DNA of 39,084 nucleotides, from NCBI GenBank assembly GCA_045602025.1, contig JAZSAT010000018.1, positions 1 to 39,084 of the forward strand, in the 5' to 3' direction. Origin of the DNA: RGIG5579 sp045602025. Its GTDB lineage: Bacteria > Bacillota > Clostridia > Oscillospirales > SIG627. The position numbers and the translations under genes are program-made. Below the pieces are notes generated by a model, which was given only the letters and a program-made list of their open reading frames with translations, had not been told where the DNA came from and ran no database searches. Positions 16,321-23,196 of the stretch are shown in pieces (position 1 is the stretch's first letter; each line of letters begins with the position of its first letter).

Positions 16321-17022
16321 TTATTTTCCTTTCTCCGACCTCTCCAAAAGGTCAGGTCTTTTTTCTCGGGTAATCTTTAGGGACATTTCCCGCCGCCATG
16401 CATCAATTTTTTCATGGTGACCGCTGATGAGTATCTCCGGCACCGTCTCCCCTCTGAAATCAAAGGGTCTGGTATACTGCGGATACTCTAAAAGTCCGTC
16501 GGAATGGCTTTCCTTTTCATAGCATTCCGGATCGGCAAGCACACCGGGCAAGAGCCTGCTCACTGCATCCACAAGCACCGTGGCAGGAATCTCTCCGCCG
16601 GTCAGAACATAATCTCCGATGGAGATCTCTTCGTCCACAATGGCATCGATCGCTCTTTGATCCACACCTTCATAGTGGCCGCAAAGGATCACAATACGGT
16701 TCTTTTTCGAAAGCTCCATTGCTTTTTCCTGAGAGAACACCGTCCCCTTGGGAGACATATACACCGTATAGGGCTTCTCCCCCTCTCCGCGGATGGCATC
16801 AAAGCAATCGCAGATCGGATCCGGCTTCATCAGCATTCCTTTTCCGCCGCCGTAGGGCGTATCGTCTACTCTGCGGAATTTATCCTTGGAATAATCTCGG
16901 ATGTTGTGACAAAAAACCTCTAAGATCCCGGCTTTTCTCGCTCTGCCGATGATGCTCTCGGAAAGAATGGTGTCACAAAGCTCGGGAAAGAGCGTCATAA
17001 TATCAAAACGAAGAAGGGCCAT
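16321..17022 (-). CDS. trmD: tRNA (guanine-N1)-methyltransferase TrmD
   Basis: TrmD methylates G37 of tRNAs using S-adenosylmethionine. The 233 residues contain the SPOUT knot signatures: DDTPYGGGKGMLMKP, LCGHYEGVDQRAI and SIGDYVLTGGEIPA, followed by the C-terminal HHEKIDAWRREMSL. Length is normal. The start overlaps the rimM stop (TGATG), indicating coupling. It follows rimM as in most bacteria, but rpsP and rplS, the usual neighbours, are absent. Confidence 0.97.
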   Translation of the reverse strand: MALLRFDIMTLFPELCDTILSESIIGRARKAGILEVFCHNIRDYSKDKFRRVDDTPYGGGKGMLMKPDPICDCFDAIRGEGEKPYTVYMSPKGTVFSQEKAMELSKKNRIVILCGHYEGVDQRAIDAIVDEEISIGDYVLTGGEIPATVLVDAVSRLLPGVLADPECYEKESHSDGLLEYPQYTRPFDFRGETVPEILISGHHEKIDAWRREMSLKITREKRPDLLERSEKGK

Positions 17023-17528
17023 CAGTCAAAGATCCCCAAAGGTGCATGAACATATACACCCTTTTCTGTATCCATAGAAACGATAAAGTCTTTGATGACG
17101 GGAAAATACATTTCTCTGCCATCGGAAAGCGCAACGGTAAAAAGCTCTCCGCCGCCGCGGCTGGTCACCTCCAGGATCTTTCCGTAAACCTTGTCTTCAT
17201 CCGCCTCGATCAAAGGAAGCCCTACAAGATCTGCAAAAAAGATCTTGTCTCCTTCGGGATCGATCTCCTCTCGGGAAACATAAAGAGTTTTTCCCTTCAG
17301 CAGGGCAGCCTTCTCTACCGAATCGATTCCCTCAAAAAGCACCAGGAAAACATCTCCCTGAGGGCGGACACTTAAAACCTTCAGTTTTTTCTCTTCTTTT
17401 GTGGAAAGCCAAAGGTAAGAGATCCCCTTCAGGGCCTTTTCTCCCTCAAGCCAGCATTCAAATTTCACTTCGCCCTTCAAGGCGTGGGTATTGCGGACCT
17501 TTCCCGCTTCCAAAAACAGTTGTCTCAC
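17022..17528 (-). CDS. rimM: 16S rRNA processing protein RimM
   Basis: RimM assists assembly of the 30S head and binds S19. The N-terminal domain (LEAGKVRNTHALKGEVKFECW) and the PRC-barrel C-terminal half (DLVGLPLIEADEDKVYGKILEV, YFPVIKDFI) are both recognisable. I chose GTG 17526-17528, preceded by AGAGG at six bases, which gives 168 residues; the TTG at 17549 has a poor site. It heads an eight-gene minus-strand run that ends with cdaR. Confidence 0.93.
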   Translation of the reverse strand: MRQLFLEAGKVRNTHALKGEVKFECWLEGEKALKGISYLWLSTKEEKKLKVLSVRPQGDVFLVLFEGIDSVEKAALLKGKTLYVSREEIDPEGDKIFFADLVGLPLIEADEDKVYGKILEVTSRGGGELFTVALSDGREMYFPVIKDFIVSMDTEKGVYVHAPLGIFD

Positions 17529-17566
17529 TTTTTTCCTCTTTTTCTTCAAAAGCCTATTATTATTTT

Positions 17567-17575
17567 ATTATATCA
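17567..17575 (-). promoter_or_regulatory. Extended -10 promoter element of the rimM operon
   Basis: On the minus strand TGATATAAT gives a consensus -10 with the TG extension. The -35 region is weak. It lies about 40 bases before the rimM start. Confidence 0.55.
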
Positions 17576-17674
17576 TAAAAACAAAGGAAGGAAAAGCCTT
17601 TTTTGTATTTTTTTGTATACCCTTTGCAAATTTCCCTCTTTTTTCAAAAAAAGTGATTTTTTTTGGAATTGGTA

Positions 17675-17703
17675 TTGACAAAGAAGGCGGGCCTTGATAT
17701 AAT
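17675..17703 (+). promoter_or_regulatory. Consensus promoter of rpmG-secE-nusG-rplK-rplA
   Basis: TTGACA (17675-17680), 17-base spacer ending TGA, TATAAT (17698-17703). Both boxes are consensus with an extended -10. Confidence 0.92.
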
Positions 17704-17792
17704 GTAAAAACCTCTCGGGGTCTTTTTTTATGGAAAGACTTCCCAAAATGAGGGAGAATACGCGCCACGGCGCAATGAATTCGGAGGGTTCT

Positions 17793-17942
17793 ATGAGAGA
17801 AAGAATCACACTTGCCTGCAGCGAATGCAAGCAGAGAAATTACGATACAATGAAGAACAAAAAGAACGATCCCGACAGACTTGAAATGAACAAGTACTGC
17901 CCGTTCTGCCGCAAGCACACCAAGCACAAAGAAACCAAATAA
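17793..17942 (+). CDS. rpmG: 50S ribosomal protein L33
   Basis: A 49-residue L33 with both zinc-binding Cys pairs (CSEC and CPFC) and the family core NKKNDPDRLEMNKYCPFC, so it is the zinc-containing form. ATG 17793 follows GGAGGG by five bases. An in-frame ATG at 17730 would add 21 residues unlike any L33 and is rejected. It opens the secE-nusG operon, as is common in Bacillota. Confidence 0.97.
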   Translation: MRERITLACSECKQRNYDTMKNKKNDPDRLEMNKYCPFCRKHTKHKETK

Positions 17943-17962
17943 AAACTCTTAGGAGAAAAAAC

Positions 17963-18232
17963 ATGGCTGAAGAAATCAAGAAAGATTCCGTAGAAGCTAC
18001 TCCTGCGAAAAAAGGAACCGCAAAGGTTAAAAAAGCAAAGAAAACCGGCTTTTTTAAGAAGATCGGTAATTTTTTCAGAGAATATCGCAGTGAACTGAAA
18101 AAGGTAGTCTGGTATCCGAAAAATATGGTAATCCGTGATACGGGTATCGCAGTGGCTGCTCTTGCCGTTTGCGGTTTGGTGATCGGTCTTTTGGACCTTC
18201 TCTTCACCAAGCTTATTCTGCTCCTCGGTTAA
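17963..18232 (+). CDS. secE: Preprotein translocase subunit SecE
   Basis: An 89-residue single-spanning SecE. A lysine- and alanine-rich N-terminal extension leads into the conserved amphipathic segment FFREYRSELKKVVWYPKN, then one transmembrane helix (TGIAVAALAVCGLVIGLLDLLF). SecE stabilises SecY in the translocon. TAGGAG lies about seven bases before the ATG. It stands between rpmG and nusG, the normal order. Confidence 0.96.
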   Translation: MAEEIKKDSVEATPAKKGTAKVKKAKKTGFFKKIGNFFREYRSELKKVVWYPKNMVIRDTGIAVAALAVCGLVIGLLDLLFTKLILLLG

Positions 18233-18252
18233 GTTCCAAGGAAGGAGAAGCT

Positions 18253-18783
18253 ATGCTCGAAGACAATCTCACTCCCCATTGGTATGTTGTCCATACCTAT
18301 TCGGGATACGAAAACAAGGTTGCCGTCAACTTGGAAAAGATCGTTGAAAACCGCAAGGTGGGCGATCTGATCCATGCCATCAAGATCCCTATGGAAAAGA
18401 TTCCGGAATCTGAAGGTGGCGACGGTGTCGCTGAGCGCAAGATCTTCCCCAGTTATGTTCTGGTCAAAATGATCATGAACGACGAAAGCTGGCATATCGT
18501 CCGCAACACCACCGGTGTTACCGGCTTTGTCGGACCCGGATCTATGCCCGTTGTCCTTTCTGACGAGGAAGTTGCTGCTCTCGGTGTAGAAAGCACAGCC
18601 GAAGAGTTGCCCTTCAAGGTGGGTGACAAGGTCCGCGTAACCGGCGGTCCTTTGGCCGCGCACATCTCCTCTGCTGTTGTAGAAGAGATTTCCCAGGATA
18701 TGAAGAAGGTCAAGGTTCTTGCCGATCTTCACGGCAGAAGCACCAAGATCGAATTGGATGCTGCCTGGATCCAACTATTTTAA
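18253..18783 (+). CDS. nusG: Transcription factor NusG
   Basis: A 176-residue NusG with the NGN domain (HWYVVHTYSGYENKVAVNLEK, FPSYVLVKMIM, TTGVTGFVG) and a C-terminal KOW domain (FKVGDKVRVTGGPLAAHISSAV). It couples RNA polymerase to the ribosome and modulates pausing. ATG 18253 follows AAGGAGAAGCT; the open frame extends upstream into secE but without a start signal. rplK follows after a structured spacer. Confidence 0.97.
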   Translation: MLEDNLTPHWYVVHTYSGYENKVAVNLEKIVENRKVGDLIHAIKIPMEKIPESEGGDGVAERKIFPSYVLVKMIMNDESWHIVRNTTGVTGFVGPGSMPVVLSDEEVAALGVESTAEELPFKVGDKVRVTGGPLAAHISSAVVEEISQDMKKVKVLADLHGRSTKIELDAAWIQLF

Positions 18784-18789
18784 TTTTTG

Positions 18790-18885
18790 ATTTAATGCCC
18801 GAGAGGGCTTAAATAACTGTCAAAAAGGCAGTTGTGGGAGGGAATCAAAACTTCGGTTCCCGCAACACCACGAAAGGAGAAAACC
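18790..18885 (+). promoter_or_regulatory. Structured nusG-rplK spacer, probable rplK-rplA leader
   Basis: Three consecutive hairpins can be drawn: TTTAA-GCCC-GAGA-GGGC-TTAAA (about 18791-18813), AACTG/CAGTT, and GTTGTGGG/CCCGCAAC with an inner GGGAA/TTCCC. A GTGGGAGG...ACCAC arrangement just before the rplK binding site is what I recall upstream of rplK in other Bacillota. It may be the site at which ribosomal protein L1 or L11 regulates the operon. No promoter is evident here. Confidence 0.5.
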
Positions 18886-18888
18886 ATT

Positions 18889-19314
18889 ATGGCAAAGAAA
18901 ATCGTAGCTTATGTAAAGCTCCAGCTCCCCGCTGCAAAGGCAATGCCCGGACCCCCTGTCGGTCCCGCACTGGGTCAGCACGGTATCGCGATCCCGAACT
19001 TCTGTAAAGAGTTCAACGAGCGTACCAAGAACGACATCGGTCTCATCATCCCCGTTGTCATCACCATCTACTCTGACAGGACCTTTTCCTTTATCACCAA
19101 GACTCCTCCCGCAGCAGTTCTCGTTAAGAAGGCTGTTGGTATCGAGTCCGGCTCTGCTGTTCCTAACAAGACCAAGGTTGCAAAACTGACTCAGGAACAA
19201 CTCCGTGCCATCGCAACCCAGAAAATGCCCGACCTCAACGCTGCTTCCATCGAGACTGCTATGAGCATGATCGCAGGTACCGCGCGTAGCATGGGCGTAA
19301 CTGTGGAAGAGTAA
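18889..19314 (+). CDS. rplK: 50S ribosomal protein L11
   Basis: A 141-residue L11, the protein of the GTPase-associated centre. The signature blocks KLQLPAAKAMPGPPVGPALGQHGI (as read across residues 8-31), DIGLIIPVVITIYSDRTFSF, TKTPPAAVLVKKA and ARSMGV are all present. The ATG at 18889 follows GAAAGGAG. It is followed 15 bases later by rplA. Confidence 0.98.
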   Translation: MAKKIVAYVKLQLPAAKAMPGPPVGPALGQHGIAIPNFCKEFNERTKNDIGLIIPVVITIYSDRTFSFITKTPPAAVLVKKAVGIESGSAVPNKTKVAKLTQEQLRAIATQKMPDLNAASIETAMSMIAGTARSMGVTVEE

Positions 19315-19329
19315 GAAAGGAGCTGTAAC

Positions 19330-20022
19330 ATGAAAAAAGGTAAGAAATATCAGGCAAGCGTTGAAGCATTCGATACCCATCAGCTCTTCGACACCGAAGA
19401 AGCTTTTGAGAATGTAATCGCTTCCGCAAAAGCAAAGTTTGACGAAACCATCGAGCTTCACGTTCGTCTCGGTGTAGACTCCCGCCACGCAGACCAGCAG
19501 GTTCGCGGTGCAGTAGTTCTTCCCAACGATACCGGTAAGAAGGTTCGCACCCTCGTATTTGCAAAGGGTGACAATGTAAAGGCTGCTGAAGAAGCAGGCT
19601 CCGATTATGTAGGTGCTGAGGATCTGGTTGCTAAGATCCAGAACGAAAACTGGTTTGAATTTGATGTTGTTATTGCAACTCCCGATATGATGGGCGTAAT
19701 CGGCCGTCTCGGTAAGGTGCTCGGTCCTAAGGGTCTGATGCCTAACCCCAAGGCAGGTACTGTAACTCCCAATGTTGCAAAAGCAGTTCAGGATGCAAAA
19801 GCAGGTAAGATCGAGTACAGACTTGATAAAACCAACATCATCCACTGCCCCATCGGCAAAGCTTCCTTCGGTAAGGAAAAGCTCGTTGAGAACTTCGATG
19901 CTCTCATGGGTGCAATCATCAAAGCAAAACCCGCAGCTGCAAAGGGCCAGTACATTAAGAGCTGCGTCATCGCTTCCACGATGGGCCCCGGTGTCAAGGT
20001 TAACGCTGCAAAACTCGGCTAA
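19330..20022 (+). CDS. rplA: 50S ribosomal protein L1
   Basis: A 230-residue L1 with the conserved core RLGVDSRHADQQVRG near residue 45, VIGRLGKVLGPKGLMPNPKAGTV near residue 123 and the C-terminal motif GPGVKVN. L1 forms the mobile L1 stalk and represses its own operon. GAAAGGAG precedes the ATG. The rplJ promoter begins eight bases after its stop. Confidence 0.98.
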   Translation: MKKGKKYQASVEAFDTHQLFDTEEAFENVIASAKAKFDETIELHVRLGVDSRHADQQVRGAVVLPNDTGKKVRTLVFAKGDNVKAAEEAGSDYVGAEDLVAKIQNENWFEFDVVIATPDMMGVIGRLGKVLGPKGLMPNPKAGTVTPNVAKAVQDAKAGKIEYRLDKTNIIHCPIGKASFGKEKLVENFDALMGAIIKAKPAAAKGQYIKSCVIASTMGPGVKVNAAKLG

Positions 20023-20029
20023 AAAACAC

Positions 20030-20058
20030 TTGACAAATGCACCAAAGGGTGCTATAAT
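20030..20058 (+). promoter_or_regulatory. Consensus promoter of rplJ-rplL
   Basis: TTGACA (20030-20035), 17-base spacer, TATAAT (20053-20058). It gives rplJL independent high expression downstream of rplA. Confidence 0.92.
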
Positions 20059-20062
20059 CTCG

Positions 20063-20190
20063 TTTGTTCCCTAAGACAACAGGTGAAGGCTTGCCTTCTG
20101 AAAGTATGAACGCCTGTCGAGGAAACCTTTCAATTTGTTTTGATACAAAGGGTATTTCTTCGGCAGAAGGAATGCCCTTTTTGTCTTAAA
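20063..20190 (+). promoter_or_regulatory. Ribosomal protein L10 leader
   Basis: The segment TCCCTAAGACAACAGGTG, an internal hairpin, then CGCCTGTCGAGGAAA matches the L10-leader architecture, in which the L10(L12)4 complex binds a kink-turn in its own mRNA. A terminator-like hairpin follows at 20147-20183, so control is probably by attenuation. Confidence 0.88.
20147..20183 (+). terminator. Attenuator hairpin in the L10 leader
   Basis: AAAGGGTATTTCTTC (20147-20161) pairs with GAAGGAATGCCCTTT (20166-20180) around GGCA, with a run of five T. It lies between the L10-binding region and the rplJ start and would stop transcription when L10 is in excess. Confidence 0.8.
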
Positions 20191-20211
20191 TACTAAAATG
20201 GAGGTAGAAAG

Positions 20212-20727
20212 ATGCCCAGCGCAAAGATTCTTGAAAAGAAGCAGGCAGAGTGTGCTGCACTTACCGAAAAGATTCAGAATGCCGTTGCAGGTGTACTTGT
20301 TACTTATGCAGGTATTACCGTAGAGCAGGATACCCAGCTCCGCAAAGCACTTCGTGAAGCAGGCGTTGATTACAAGGTTTACAAGAACTCCATGACCGGA
20401 AGAGCTTGTGATGCTTGTGGTTACGGCGATATCAAAGCACATCTTGAAGGTATGAACGCTCTCGCTATTTCTGCTGAAGATCCCATCGCTCCCGCAAAGA
20501 TTTTGAAAGAGTACGCAGACAAGATCCCCACTTTTGAAATCAAAGCAGGCTTTATTGATGGCGGTGTGATCGATGCCGCTGCAGTTAATGAACTCGCAAG
20601 CACTCCTTCCAAGGAAGAAATGCTCTGCAAGATCATGGGCAGCATGATGGGTCCCCTTTACGGACTCGCATATGTTCTTCAGGCGAAGATCGACAAGGAA
20701 GAAGCAGGCGAATCTGCAGAAGCATAA
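20212..20727 (+). CDS. rplJ: 50S ribosomal protein L10
   Basis: A 171-residue L10, the base of the L12 stalk. Recognisable blocks are VLVTYAGITVEQDTQLRKALREAG, KVYKNSMTGRA and the C-terminal helix (PLYGLAYVLQAKIDKEE) that binds L12 dimers. TGGAGG precedes the ATG. Expression is likely controlled by the leader directly upstream. Confidence 0.97.
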   Translation: MPSAKILEKKQAECAALTEKIQNAVAGVLVTYAGITVEQDTQLRKALREAGVDYKVYKNSMTGRACDACGYGDIKAHLEGMNALAISAEDPIAPAKILKEYADKIPTFEIKAGFIDGGVIDAAAVNELASTPSKEEMLCKIMGSMMGPLYGLAYVLQAKIDKEEAGESAEA

Positions 20728-20780
20728 TCGTCCTTTTTCCCTACTATTACAAATTTAATTATTATTGGAGGTAAATTAAA

Positions 20781-21161
20781 ATGGCTACTGAAAAGACCAC
20801 CCAGATTCTTGAAGAAATCAAATCCCTTACCATTCTTGAAATGAAAGATCTCGTTTCCGCTCTCGAAGAAGAGTTCGGCGTTTCCGCTGCTCCCGTTGCA
20901 GTTGCAGGTGCTGCTGCTCCCGCTGCCGGCGGTGCTGCTGAGGCTGAAAAGAGCGAATATGACGTTGTAATGACCAGCTTCGGCGACAAGAAGCTCGACG
21001 TTATCAAGGTTGTTCGTGAGATCACCGGTCTCGGTCTGAAGGATGCAAAAGACATGGTTGAAAATGTTCCTTCCAAGATCAAGGAAGCAGTTTCCAAGTC
21101 TGATGCTGAAGAAATTCAGAAGAAACTTGCTGAAGCAGGCGCTACCGCTGAACTGAAGTAA
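20781..21161 (+). CDS. rplL: 50S ribosomal protein L7/L12
   Basis: A 126-residue L12 with the N-terminal dimerisation domain, the Ala/Gly-rich hinge (AVAGAAAPAAGGAAEA) and the C-terminal factor-binding domain (DKKLDVIKVVREITGLGLKDAKDMVE). Multiple copies form the stalk that recruits translation GTPases. TTGGAGGT precedes the ATG. A strong terminator follows instead of the rpoB gene usually found here. Confidence 0.98.
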   Translation: MATEKTTQILEEIKSLTILEMKDLVSALEEEFGVSAAPVAVAGAAAPAAGGAAEAEKSEYDVVMTSFGDKKLDVIKVVREITGLGLKDAKDMVENVPSKIKEAVSKSDAEEIQKKLAEAGATAELK

Positions 21162-21176
21162 GAAAAAAGAATGAGA

Positions 21177-21207
21177 AGAGAGAAGCTTTTGCTTCTCTCT
21201 TTTTTTA
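21177..21207 (+). terminator. Intrinsic terminator of the rplJL operon
   Basis: AGAGAGAAGC (21177-21186) pairs with GCTTCTCTCT (21191-21200), loop TTTT, followed by T7. Confidence 0.93.
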
Positions 21208-21245
21208 TTTAAAAAATAAAAATCTCATTTTGGTAAGAATTCCTA

Positions 21246-21274
21246 TTGCTTTTTTTGAAACTTCATTGTATAAT
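21246..21274 (+). promoter_or_regulatory. Promoter of the two low-complexity lipoproteins
   Basis: TTGCTT (21246-21251), 17-base spacer, TATAAT (21269-21274). No second promoter is clear before the gene at 21877. Confidence 0.75.
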
Positions 21275-21324
21275 ACAGTGTAGATATATATAAGGTGTAC
21301 CATCGGTACACAAAAGGAGATTTT

Positions 21325-21831
21325 ATGAAACGCTATCTTGCCATTCTTTTGGCAATCTTTGTTGTCCTTTCCTGTGTAGCTTGCTCCGGCAAGAAAAAGG
21401 GCGACTCCAAAAAGGAAAACGAAAAAGAAACTGAAGAAAAAGAAAACTCTATGGTTATCGGCAGCGAGGATATCATCTTTGAATTCGATTCCGTGACCAT
21501 CAACCCCAATGATAAGGATTCTGACAAGGATTCTGACAAGGATTCTAACAAAGATTCCAACAAGGATTCTAATAAGGATTCCGACAAAGACACAAACAAG
21601 GATAAAGACTCCAATAAGGATTCCGACAAAAACACCGACAAGGATACCAATAAGGATTCCGATAAAGACACAAACAAGGACACCGATAAGGACTCTGATA
21701 AAGATTCCGACAAAGAGCCTGAAAAGGAGCCCGACAAAGAGCCTGAAAAGGAGCCCGATAAAGATCCTGTGAAAGTGCCCGACAATGGAACCGGTGAACC
21801 CATTGAGACACCTATGATTCCTTTGAACTGA
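21325..21831 (+). CDS. Lipoprotein with Lys-Asp-Ser-Asp repeat stalk
   Basis: A 168-residue protein. MKRYLAILLAIFVVLSCVACSGKK is a lipoprotein signal, followed by a Lys/Glu-rich stretch, a short IGSEDIIFEFDSVTINPN segment and about 90 residues of alternating Asp, Lys, Ser, Asn and Thr (KDSD, KDSN, KDTN units, then KEPE and KEPD units). The end is GEPIETPMIPLN. No enzymatic domain is visible. The stalk is highly charged and probably disordered, so the protein may act as a spacer or wall-associated linker. AAGGAGATTTT precedes the ATG at 21325. The next gene has a similar plan and the same last three residues. Confidence 0.8.
   Translation: MKRYLAILLAIFVVLSCVACSGKKKGDSKKENEKETEEKENSMVIGSEDIIFEFDSVTINPNDKDSDKDSDKDSNKDSNKDSNKDSDKDTNKDKDSNKDSDKNTDKDTNKDSDKDTNKDTDKDSDKDSDKEPEKEPDKEPEKEPDKDPVKVPDNGTGEPIETPMIPLN
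21511..21770 (+). repeat. Degenerate in-frame 12-base tandem repeat
   Basis: Repeats of GAC AAG GAT TCT and close variants encode Asp-Lys-Asp-Ser/Asn/Thr and then Glu-Pro-Glu/Asp-Lys units inside the lipoprotein gene. Codon positions vary but the reading frame is kept. Such repeats can change length by slippage. Confidence 0.85.
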
Positions 21832-21876
21832 TCCTCTTATAAAAAGTGATATTTCTTAATTTGTGAGGTATTTTAT

Positions 21877-22383
21877 ATGAAACGTTTGCTTCTTCCTATG
21901 ATCTTGATGATTCTGATTACAGGTATCATCTTTGTATCTTGTGCAAAAGAAAAGCCCGAGCCTTCCGTAGATACAGAAAAAACAGAAAACGAAGGTGGTA
22001 AGATCACCGCAAAGCCCACCTCCTCCAGAAAGCCTTACACCACACCTTCCTATAAGACAGGTACCACAACCACGACCACCGCTCCCCCTCCTGTTTATTG
22101 GCCTACTACAACTACCACTTCAACGGCAGCTAAGGAAGAGAAAAAAGAGGAGGAGAAAAAGGAAGAGCCAAAAGTAGAGACTGCAACACCCGAGCTTCCT
22201 CCGGAAAGCGATAGTGAATTCCCCCTTGCTCCCAGCGGAATCGGTAATTTACCTACCTTCCCCGGCATTCCCGGAAACCTTCCTACCTTCCCGGGATTGA
22301 ACGACGGTTCCACCACCCCCGGTGCCGGCAGCGGTGCTTCGGGTGACAACTCCATTACATTGGATGAAAAGCCCCTGAACTAA
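21877..22383 (+). CDS. Low-complexity lipoprotein (Thr/Pro/Glu-rich)
   Basis: A 168-residue protein with a lipoprotein signal (MKRLLLPMILMILITGIIFVSCAK, lipobox FVSC). A Thr-rich stretch (TGTTTTTTAPPPVYWPTTTTT), a Lys/Glu block (AKEEKKEEEKKEEPK) and a Pro/Gly-rich part with a doubled GNLPTFPG unit follow. It ends LDEKPLN, sharing the final PLN with the preceding lipoprotein. No catalytic domain is visible. GTGAGG precedes the ATG. The gene lies 45 bases after the preceding one and ends at a strong terminator, so the two are probably co-transcribed. Confidence 0.78.
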   Translation: MKRLLLPMILMILITGIIFVSCAKEKPEPSVDTEKTENEGGKITAKPTSSRKPYTTPSYKTGTTTTTTAPPPVYWPTTTTTSTAAKEEKKEEEKKEEPKVETATPELPPESDSEFPLAPSGIGNLPTFPGIPGNLPTFPGLNDGSTTPGAGSGASGDNSITLDEKPLN

Positions 22384-22387
22384 AAAA

Positions 22388-22422
22388 CAAAAAGAACCAA
22401 AGAAATCTTTGGTTCTTTTTTT
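22388..22422 (+). terminator. Intrinsic terminator after the lipoprotein pair
   Basis: AAAAAGAACCAAAG pairs with CTTTGGTTCTTTTT around AAAT, followed by further T residues. Confidence 0.92.
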
Positions 22423-22425
22423 ATA

Positions 22426-22459
22426 CAAAAAAACGCGGAGCAAGTCCGCGTTTTCTTTT
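22426..22459 (-). terminator. Intrinsic terminator of the amino-acid ABC operon
   Basis: AAAACGCGGA (22430-22439) pairs with TCCGCGTTTT (22445-22454); on the minus strand a T-run follows the hairpin. It lies directly after the ATPase gene. Confidence 0.9.
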
Positions 22460-23196
22460 TATAAAACCTTTGATAAGAAGTCTTTCAGTCTCGGGTGCTT
22501 GGGATTGGAAAAGAACTCTTCGGGAGCTGCTTCTTCCGCAATCACACCTTCATGAACAAACATAATGCGAGTACCCACTTCCTTGGCAAAGCCCATTTCG
22601 TGCGTTACCACCACCATGGTCATTCCGCTTTCTGCAAGGTTCTTCATTACTGCAAGCACTTCTCCCACCATTTCCGGGTCAAGAGCACTGGTAGGCTCGT
22701 CAAAGAGCATAACCTCGGGCTCCATAGCAAGTGCTCTTACGATGGCAACTCTCTGCTTCTGTCCGCCGGAAAGCTGGTTGGGATACGAATCTGCACGGTC
22801 CTCAAGACCTACCTTTTTCAAAAGCTCAAGAGCCTTTTTTTGTGCCTCTTCCTTGCTTTTTTTCAAAAGCTTGATGGGGCCGATGGTCATATTATCCAGA
22901 ATGGTCATATGGGGGAACAGATTAAACTGCTGGAATACCATACCCATTTTCTGTCTATGGCGATTGATATTGATCTTGGGATCGGTAATGTCCACATCCT
23001 CTAAGTATATCTTACCGTCGGTAGGCTTTTCAAGAAGGTTGAGTGTGCGCAAAAAGGTGGATTTACCGGAACCGGAGGCACCGATAATAACAACAACTTC
23101 ACCTTTGCAGATCTTTGTATCGATTCCTCTTAAAACTTCATTGGAACCGAAATTCTTCTTCAAGCCTTCCACACGGATCAAAACATTATTGTTCAC
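22459..23196 (-). CDS. Polar amino-acid ABC transporter ATP-binding protein (GlnQ/HisP type)
   Basis: A 245-residue ABC ATPase: Walker A GASGSGKST near residue 38, Q-loop QQFNLFPHMT, signature LSGGQKQRVAI, Walker B VMLFDEPTSALDPE, and the H-loop VVVTHEMGF. The QFNLFPH and THEMGFA wording is typical of the polar amino-acid uptake family. It powers import by the permease and binding protein encoded upstream. The start is GTG 23194-23196 with AGGAGG ten bases before, overlapping the permease end by 11 bases. The substrate is probably glutamine or another polar amino acid, not determinable here. Confidence 0.94.
   Translation of the reverse strand: MNNNVLIRVEGLKKNFGSNEVLRGIDTKICKGEVVVIIGASGSGKSTFLRTLNLLEKPTDGKIYLEDVDITDPKININRHRQKMGMVFQQFNLFPHMTILDNMTIGPIKLLKKSKEEAQKKALELLKKVGLEDRADSYPNQLSGGQKQRVAIVRALAMEPEVMLFDEPTSALDPEMVGEVLAVMKNLAESGMTMVVVTHEMGFAKEVGTRIMFVHEGVIAEEAAPEEFFSNPKHPRLKDFLSKVL

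Noticed and set aside
17730..17942. 70-residue form of L33
   Set aside because: The added N-terminus is unlike L33 and the ATG at 17793 has GGAGGG at the right distance.
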